From the NCBI GenBank assembly GCA_001818015.1, contig MHJO01000015.1:5958-11511 (forward strand): a DNA stretch of 5,554 bases, given 5' to 3'. Source of the stretch: Candidatus Harrisonbacteria bacterium RIFOXYD1_FULL_40_9. GTDB lineage: Bacteria > Patescibacteriota > Minisyncoccia > UBA6257 > XYD1-FULL-40-9. Position numbers and translations under genes: made by a program. The notes beneath the pieces are model-generated. The model saw nothing but the letters and a program-made list of their open reading frames with translations, did not search any database and was not told the origin of the DNA. Below are positions 1 through 4,056 of this stretch, piece by piece; the first letter of the stretch is position 1, and the number at the start of each line of letters is the position of its first letter.

Positions 1-924
1 AAGAGCAAGTTTCGAAGATGCACGAGAGACTACCTCTTCTTCGTGCTTTTCTGCTTCTTTTTGCTTAAGAGCTCCATCAGCAAAAATCTCAAAAACGGTT
101 CGATTATAATAATCGAGTCCACGAACCAAAAAATGATTCAAACGGTAAGGAATTTTCATTTCCTCGATAAATTCCAGCACTTGCTTGAAGTGTATATTAC
201 ATGACTTACATAAATGATCCAGAATACTTGGAGCTTCGTTACGCAACGCCAGGCATTTTTCTTCCTTGCAGTCAAGTAAGCGCAAAGGATTAAGAGCAAG
301 TCTGCGCTCGCAATCTTCGCACATCTTCCCTTTTTTTTCTTTGTAGTATGCGATAAGTTTCCGTTTGTAATTAAGTCGGCACGCTTTACAACCCAAAGAA
401 TTGATTTCGGTAACAATGTTTTTAATACCAAGTCCTCGAAGAAGCCTATTTATAAGCACTATAATTTGAGCATCGTAAATGGGATCGGATTCCCCTCCAA
501 TAACTTCAAACCCAACTTGATGAAATTGGCGCAAGCGACCAGCTTGTGGCTGTTCATAGCGGAACATTGGGCCCATATAAAATGCCTTCAATGGCTGAGG
601 CAAGTGATCAAGACCATGCTCAATATATGCCCTCACTAAAGGAGATGTTCCTTCGGGCCTAAGCACAAGGGTTGCGTTGTCTTTTGTCTTCACAAAGAAC
701 ATTTGCTTCTCGACAACATCGCTTGTTTCCCCTAGTGTACGTTCAAAAATATCCGAAGATTCAAGAATTGGTGTATCAATCCGAGAAAAAGAATACGCCT
801 GAGAAATATCATTCACTTTTTTGTGTATTTCATCCCAATACACTCTTTCATCAAATAAAATATCACGCATCCCCTTAGGAGCTTTTAGAATCTGCTTTTT
901 CGAATCACTCTTTGACATATCCAT
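1..924 (-). CDS. hisS: Histidyl-tRNA synthetase, C-terminus cut off by window edge
   Basis: Cytoplasmic class II enzyme that charges tRNA-His with histidine using ATP. The reading frame is open from ATG at 924 to base 1, giving 308 residues. Visible class II and HisRS signatures are the N-terminal KGMRDIL (17-23), LRPEGTSPLVRAY (88-100), motif 2 FYMGPMFRYEQPQAGR (115-130), and the histidine-binding motif LVRGLDYYNRTVFEI (266-280). The middle insertion holds several cysteines (GCKAC, CEDC, DCKEEKC, CKSC), as in many bacterial HisRS. The GGGRYDG motif 3 region and the anticodon-binding domain should follow beyond the left edge, since the family is usually about 420 residues. A charged segment (about 282-305) sits between FEI and the expected glycine motif. 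ATG 924 is preferred over the in-frame ATG at 918 because a weak AGAG lies 8 bases upstream of it; an in-frame TAG at 930-928 bars any earlier start. The gene lies 33 bases downstream of lepB and probably shares its transcript. Confidence 0.95.
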   Translation of the reverse strand, partial: MDMSKSDSKKQILKAPKGMRDILFDERVYWDEIHKKVNDISQAYSFSRIDTPILESSDIFERTLGETSDVVEKQMFFVKTKDNATLVLRPEGTSPLVRAYIEHGLDHLPQPLKAFYMGPMFRYEQPQAGRLRQFHQVGFEVIGGESDPIYDAQIIVLINRLLRGLGIKNIVTEINSLGCKACRLNYKRKLIAYYKEKKGKMCEDCERRLALNPLRLLDCKEEKCLALRNEAPSILDHLCKSCNIHFKQVLEFIEEMKIPYRLNHFLVRGLDYYNRTVFEIFADGALKQKEAEKHEEEVVSRASSKLAL

Positions 925-957
925 ACACTAAACTCTACTACTCTTCATATCACGTTT

Positions 958-1491
958 TTAATAAATATCCAATTTCGTAGGTGGCCAAAGTCTTACCCTT
1001 ACAAGCCCAATAAGATTATCCTCGGGTAATGCGCCCCAAAATCGAGAATCAGCGCTATGCAACCGATTATCTCCAAGAACAAAATATTGATCCTGGCCTA
1101 ACTCCATATTCACACGTCCTGAAGTAATCTCGGTATTCACAAGATATGTCTCGTCGAGTACTAATCCTTGCGGATTTTCTGCATTTACGATCGTAACACT
1201 GCCATTATTGATCAATACCCGTTCACCAGGAAGGCCGATAATGCGTTTTATATAAAAGATTTTTTTATCATCAAGGTATCTAAAAACTACCACTTCGCCA
1301 CGTGTGGGTGTACGAAAACGATACGTCATTTCATCAACAATCACATAATCCCCATTTGAAAAATTAGGCTCCATACTTGCGCCATGCACTAAGAAGGGTT
1401 GCGCAAGAAACGTACGAATAATAAAAACAGTTACGACTGCAACCATTGCTACTTCTATTGTTTCCCATGCGGCGGAAATAAACTTCTTCAT
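958..1491 (-). CDS. lepB: Signal peptidase I
   Basis: Membrane-bound serine protease that removes signal peptides from proteins exported through the Sec pathway, acting on the outer face of the cytoplasmic membrane. The 177-residue chain has one N-terminal membrane segment (about 12-30), then box B GASMEP with the catalytic Ser39, the conserved YVIVDEMTYRF stretch (49-59), box D IKRIIGLPG with the general base Lys82, and box E GDNRLHSADSRFWG (140-153). The Ser/Lys dyad and all family boxes are intact, and the length is normal for a compact single-anchor enzyme. The start is firm: no in-frame ATG, GTG or TTG is seen in the short region upstream, and the N-terminus MKKFISAAWE looks like other LepB proteins. 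No Shine-Dalgarno precedes the ATG; a strong -10 box lies only 7 bases upstream, so the mRNA may be leaderless. It is divergent from pth and followed by hisS. The adjacent surface-protein cluster would be a plausible source of substrates. Confidence 0.95.
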   Translation of the reverse strand: MKKFISAAWETIEVAMVAVVTVFIIRTFLAQPFLVHGASMEPNFSNGDYVIVDEMTYRFRTPTRGEVVVFRYLDDKKIFYIKRIIGLPGERVLINNGSVTIVNAENPQGLVLDETYLVNTEITSGRVNMELGQDQYFVLGDNRLHSADSRFWGALPEDNLIGLVRVRLWPPTKLDIY

Positions 1492-1497
1492 GTAAGC

Positions 1498-1503
1498 TAT
1501 TAT
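1498..1503 (+). promoter_or_regulatory. Possible plus-strand -10 box for pth
   Basis: TATTAT on the plus strand (five of six matches to TATAAT) overlaps the lepB -10 almost completely because the local sequence is near-symmetric (TATTATA). A start about 7 bases downstream (near 1510) would give a leader of about 65 bases before pth. No convincing -35 is seen at 16-18 bp upstream, so this is tentative. It is, however, the best -10 match on this strand in the intergenic region. Confidence 0.25.
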
Positions 1504-1526
1504 ATCAATCCACTCATCTAAATCAA
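1499..1526 (-). promoter_or_regulatory. Sigma70-type promoter for lepB-hisS
   Basis: On the minus strand, TTGATT (1526-1521, four of six matches to TTGACA) is followed after 16 bp by a perfect TATAAT (1504-1499). Only seven bases (AGCTTAC) separate TATAAT from the lepB ATG at 1491, so transcription should start at or within a base or two of the A of the ATG. No terminator is apparent between lepB and hisS, so the promoter probably serves both. Confidence 0.6.
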
Positions 1527-1550
1527 TGAAGAATTTGTATCTTTTTAAAA

Positions 1551-1555
1551 GAAGG
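1551..1555 (+). promoter_or_regulatory. Shine-Dalgarno GAAGG upstream of pth
   Basis: GAAGG lies 8 bases before the ATG at 1564, which is ideal spacing, but 19 bases before the pth ATG at 1575, which is too far for direct initiation. It therefore appears to serve the four-codon minigene first. Nearer the pth ATG there is only GAAGA (1566-1570), 4 bases upstream and a weak match. Confidence 0.5.
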
Positions 1556-1563
1556 TTATTCTA

Positions 1564-1578
1564 ATGAAGAACACATGA
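1564..1578 (+). CDS. Possible four-codon leader minigene (MKNT) coupled to pth
   Basis: ATG AAG AAC ACA TGA follows the only good Shine-Dalgarno in the pth leader at optimal spacing. Its TGA overlaps the pth ATG in the ATGA arrangement typical of translational coupling. It is too short to judge by codon use. It could be a regulatory minigene through which ribosomes reach pth by re-initiation, or a chance ATG that only lengthens the distance to the true start. Peptidyl-tRNA drop-off from short minigenes is a known source of substrate for peptidyl-tRNA hydrolase, so the pairing with pth is suggestive, but a function here is inference. Confidence 0.3.
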   Translation: MKNT

Positions 1579-2099
1579 AATACATTCTCGGCATTGGGAA
1601 TCCACAACCAGAGCATGAATTCACCTATCACAACATAGGAATATTAGCCGTGAACGCATTCGCAGAGACACTTACTCATTCCAACTGGAAGAAGGTGCAC
1701 GAATTTATGTATCAAGAACACAAAGATTTAGTATTTATTAAATCTCTTTCTTATATGAATAATTCAGGAAATGCAGCAAAGGAACTAATACACTACTTTA
1801 ACGCACGCCCAGAAACACTACTTATCACGCACGATGATGCAGATATTTTCTTAGGAAAGTACAAGGTTACCCACGGAGGCCGTTCCGGAGGCCATAATGG
1901 CATAGAATCTATTATTCATGCCCTAGGAACAAATAATTTTTGGAGATTAAAGATAGGAATTCGTGACGAAAAAGAAATGGAACGAAAGAAAGCCGACGAA
2001 ATTGTTTTAGAACCCATAAATAAAGATCATCTTAAAATCCTTGAATCAGTATTTACTGATTCATGGAACGCGCTTAAAAATTCCTTCCTCAAGAGCTAG
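1575..2099 (+). CDS. pth: Peptidyl-tRNA hydrolase
   Basis: Cytoplasmic esterase that cleaves the peptide from peptidyl-tRNAs released by stalled or aborting ribosomes, recycling tRNA. The 174-residue chain matches the bacterial Pth family throughout: GIGNP (6-10), the catalytic His19 in TYHNIG, YMNNSG with Asn62, HDDADIFLGKYKV with Asp87 (family numbering Asp93), GGRSGGHNGIES with His107 and Asn108, and LGTNNFWRLKIGI (117-129). Two deviations are visible: the usual Arg before the catalytic His is Tyr, and the normal GIGRP after the core is replaced by GIRDEKEMERKKADE. The C-terminal helical part is about 20 residues shorter than in E. coli. The start at 1575 matches the family N-terminus (MKxIxGIGNP), although the only good Shine-Dalgarno sits 19 bases away in front of a minigene. 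It is divergent from lepB, and its last 11 bases overlap the 3' end of the convergent pilus gene. Confidence 0.95.
   Translation: MKYILGIGNPQPEHEFTYHNIGILAVNAFAETLTHSNWKKVHEFMYQEHKDLVFIKSLSYMNNSGNAAKELIHYFNARPETLLITHDDADIFLGKYKVTHGGRSGGHNGIESIIHALGTNNFWRLKIGIRDEKEMERKKADEIVLEPINKDHLKILESVFTDSWNALKNSFLKS
2042..2063. repeat. 22-bp near-perfect hairpin inside the 3' end of pth
   Basis: Ten-base arms TGAATCAGTA and TACTGATTCA are exact inverted copies around a two-base TT centre; a folded stem would have about nine pairs and a four-base loop. It lies in pth codons for ESVFTDS and 25 bases past the stop codon of the convergent PilM-PilN gene. On the minus strand it is followed by AGGATTTTAAG, so it may help end the pilus transcript, but the T-run is short and displaced. 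No T-run follows it on the plus strand. A role as terminator is uncertain. Confidence 0.45.
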
Positions 2100-3621
2100 G
2101 CATCTCAAGCTCAAAACTCATTTCAAAGCGCCATTTTCCATCGCTCCCCTGAATAACACTCTGAAGCGGCAGCTCCACTCCTTTAAAAAACGTACTTTTT
2201 TCAATAATATTTTTGAACTCCACTACACTTTCCTGACTATCACTGACTCCAGTGATATGAATTCCTTTATCTCCAAGACCATCAATGGCAATGGTTTGTA
2301 AAGTCGTCTTCCCTGCAGTAATTCCCAAAAATGCCTCAAGTATAGAAGATCTCATTTCAATCTGAGATTCAAGCGATCCTATAAGCTTTACGAGATTATT
2401 AAAACGCTCTGCGTTTGATTCAAGATCATTAAGATTACTGGGATCTTTCTCTTGACTTAACGCACTAAGTTCTTGTTCTGTGCTAAGAAGCTCTCTGTGA
2501 ATCAATACATATCCTCCCACGAACATCACTATTAATATAAGTAACGATCCCCACATAATTTTACGCCAAAATCGAAGACTCACGAGTATCTTCATGCGAT
2601 AGAAAGAATTGGTGTTTTTCGATATTGCAAGATTAATTTCATTATCAGCGCTCCTTGGCTTATTAGCTCTAAAAAACGCTCCCAATACCGCCCACCAATC
2701 AGGCGGGACCTTAGGAAATTGAGGCAATGCCATATATTGAAGAGGAATATCCATCCTTTCCTTGATTCGTGCGTCCACATTCTTATATTCACTACTATTT
2801 ACAAAAATAAGTTTTGCGGGTTTTGAACCAAAACGACTGCTATAAAAATTGACAATCTTCTGGACTTCTTCAAGAATTGCATTTTCTATGAGGTCTTTAT
2901 TTGTATCACGAACACCTTCGGTAAGCATATTCCACCTCAAGAAATGGTCGAAGTATGGATGACCATTATCTATGATAAAAAGACTTAAACCTTCATTCCA
3001 TAATTTAACCACTACATACGCCTCACTCTCTGCAAGATTTGTATGCTTTTCTCGTATGAGACGAGCATATGCAAGAGCCTGAAACCCCACCACCATCACT
3101 TCGAATCCCGCCCCGTTTAAAGCCTCAATAAGAGCATCAACAATGTTCTTTTCAAGAAATGCGGCGAGAATTTCCCGCTCTCCCGAAGGATATACTTTCG
3201 CAACCTGCCATGAACCATACCCCCTCCCTTCTTCAAATGGAGAAATAACTTTCATATTAAGCTCAACTGCATTCTCCAAATCATTTTCATCAAGGAATGG
3301 GAGGCGAAATAATTGCGTATAAAGATTTGTGCCCGCAAGCATCACAATGACATGTATAGTGCCCCTCAATAAAGGATCTGCCTCGTGCCGTAATTGTATC
3401 AATGCCTTCTTAAAAGCCTCCTCATTTTTTATTGTTCCCCCCTCAATGATTCCACTTGGAAGCCTTAGAGACACGGGTGCAAAATTATGACGACCTCCTT
3501 TATGATGGACGAGCTTTAATCCATGATCACTAATCTCAAGCGCATCAATTGGAGGCGAGGGACTAAGAAGCTCGATTACATTTCTAAAATTAAAAAGTGG
3601 AAGTTTCATAATATTACGCAT
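2089..3621 (-). CDS. Type IV pilus PilM-PilN fusion (GspL-like assembly platform protein)
   Basis: A 510-residue inner-membrane protein that appears to join two type IV pilus platform proteins in one chain. Residues 25-320 have the PilM actin-like pattern (IDALEISDHGLKLVHH, LPSGIIEGG, LFRLPFLDENDLENAVE, ISPFEEG, IDNGHPYFDHFLRWNMLTEG, ending WWAVLGAFFRAN). EINLA at 328-332 resembles the INLLP motif that opens PilN. One membrane segment follows (about 355-373), then a helical, probably coiled-coil stretch (376-425) and a PilN-like outer domain (about 425-506) with LQTIAIDGLGDKGIHITGVS. This is also the plan of GspL in type II secretion. The usual DIG-type nucleotide-binding motifs of PilM are degraded. 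The ATG follows the upstream TAG directly, and GAGG lies 11 bases ahead inside that gene; ATG at 3609 is a weaker alternative. It overlaps pth by 11 bases. Confidence 0.85.
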   Translation of the reverse strand: MRNIMKLPLFNFRNVIELLSPSPPIDALEISDHGLKLVHHKGGRHNFAPVSLRLPSGIIEGGTIKNEEAFKKALIQLRHEADPLLRGTIHVIVMLAGTNLYTQLFRLPFLDENDLENAVELNMKVISPFEEGRGYGSWQVAKVYPSGEREILAAFLEKNIVDALIEALNGAGFEVMVVGFQALAYARLIREKHTNLAESEAYVVVKLWNEGLSLFIIDNGHPYFDHFLRWNMLTEGVRDTNKDLIENAILEEVQKIVNFYSSRFGSKPAKLIFVNSSEYKNVDARIKERMDIPLQYMALPQFPKVPPDWWAVLGAFFRANKPRSADNEINLAISKNTNSFYRMKILVSLRFWRKIMWGSLLILIVMFVGGYVLIHRELLSTEQELSALSQEKDPSNLNDLESNAERFNNLVKLIGSLESQIEMRSSILEAFLGITAGKTTLQTIAIDGLGDKGIHITGVSDSQESVVEFKNIIEKSTFFKGVELPLQSVIQGSDGKWRFEMSFELEMPSS

Positions 3622-4056
3622 CTAAAACGGAACCTCGACTACTGACTCAATCTGCACTACCCCCGCTACTTTCTCAACATTCACGATTGCTTCAAGTTTT
3701 CTATTACGAGTAATCCCTTGACCTATAGATACTACACGCACTTTCTCCTCTGAATAACCAGCCGGATCTTGATCAACAGTAATTTCGGCACTCACTGATC
3801 CACCTAAAGAAAGTTCGTATGTACCTGAAAAATTCTTATTAGCCGAAAGTTTAATTAATGCGTCTTGAATTCCTGAACGCGCAGCTTCTAATGCTTCCGC
3901 AGAGAGACGAGTGCCATACACCGAATTATTAAAAAAGAAAACAAGTAATGTTCCCGCAAGTACAATTTCAATCATAATTCCACCCACAAGCACAATTGTA
4001 GGCAATGCCGCTTGCCCTCTTATTAACTTCTTGTTGCTTTTTAATTGCTTTCTCAT
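3622..4056 (-). CDS. PilX/minor-pilin-like membrane protein
   Basis: A 144-residue protein with a basic leader (MRKQLKSNKKLIRG), then one long hydrophobic segment (about 17-42, LPTIVLVGG to LLVFFF) and a small outer domain. The RGQAAL start of the hydrophobic segment and the following Ala-rich helix (LSAEALEAARSGIQDALIKL, 51-70) resemble the N-terminal region of PilX-type pilus assembly proteins. The rest is short, beta-rich sequence ending VVEVPF. There is no Glu at position 5 after Gly14, which major pilins have, so processing by prepilin peptidase is uncertain. Its ATG overlaps the TGA of the upstream surface protein (ATGA), with GGAG only 3 bases ahead, indicating coupled translation. The PilM-PilN fusion starts directly after its stop. 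Its role as a minor pilin or pseudopilin rests on this context and the N-terminal pattern; no close family can be named with certainty. Confidence 0.65.
   Translation of the reverse strand: MRKQLKSNKKLIRGQAALPTIVLVGGIMIEIVLAGTLLVFFFNNSVYGTRLSAEALEAARSGIQDALIKLSANKNFSGTYELSLGGSVSAEITVDQDPAGYSEEKVRVVSIGQGITRNRKLEAIVNVEKVAGVVQIESVVEVPF

Noticed and set aside
331..338. Run of eight A (coding strand) in hisS as a possible frameshift site
   Set aside because: The HisRS frame reads correctly on both sides, with family-like sequence, and nothing suggests a useful alternative product.
156..431. 91-codon minus-strand frame inside hisS
   Set aside because: It is a shifted frame within conserved HisRS coding sequence.
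928..948. Six-codon ORF (MKSSRV) between lepB and hisS
   Set aside because: No Shine-Dalgarno precedes it and it ends 3 bases before the hisS ATG without overlap; chance occurrence is likely.
2187..2206. A-run and T-run around CGTAC as a terminator for pth
   Set aside because: The stem would be only A-T pairs, without a stable GC base, so it is unlikely to stop transcription.
2041..2301. 86-codon plus-strand frame past the pth end
   Set aside because: It overlaps pth in another frame and runs antisense to the PilN-like domain, with no Shine-Dalgarno or recognisable protein features.
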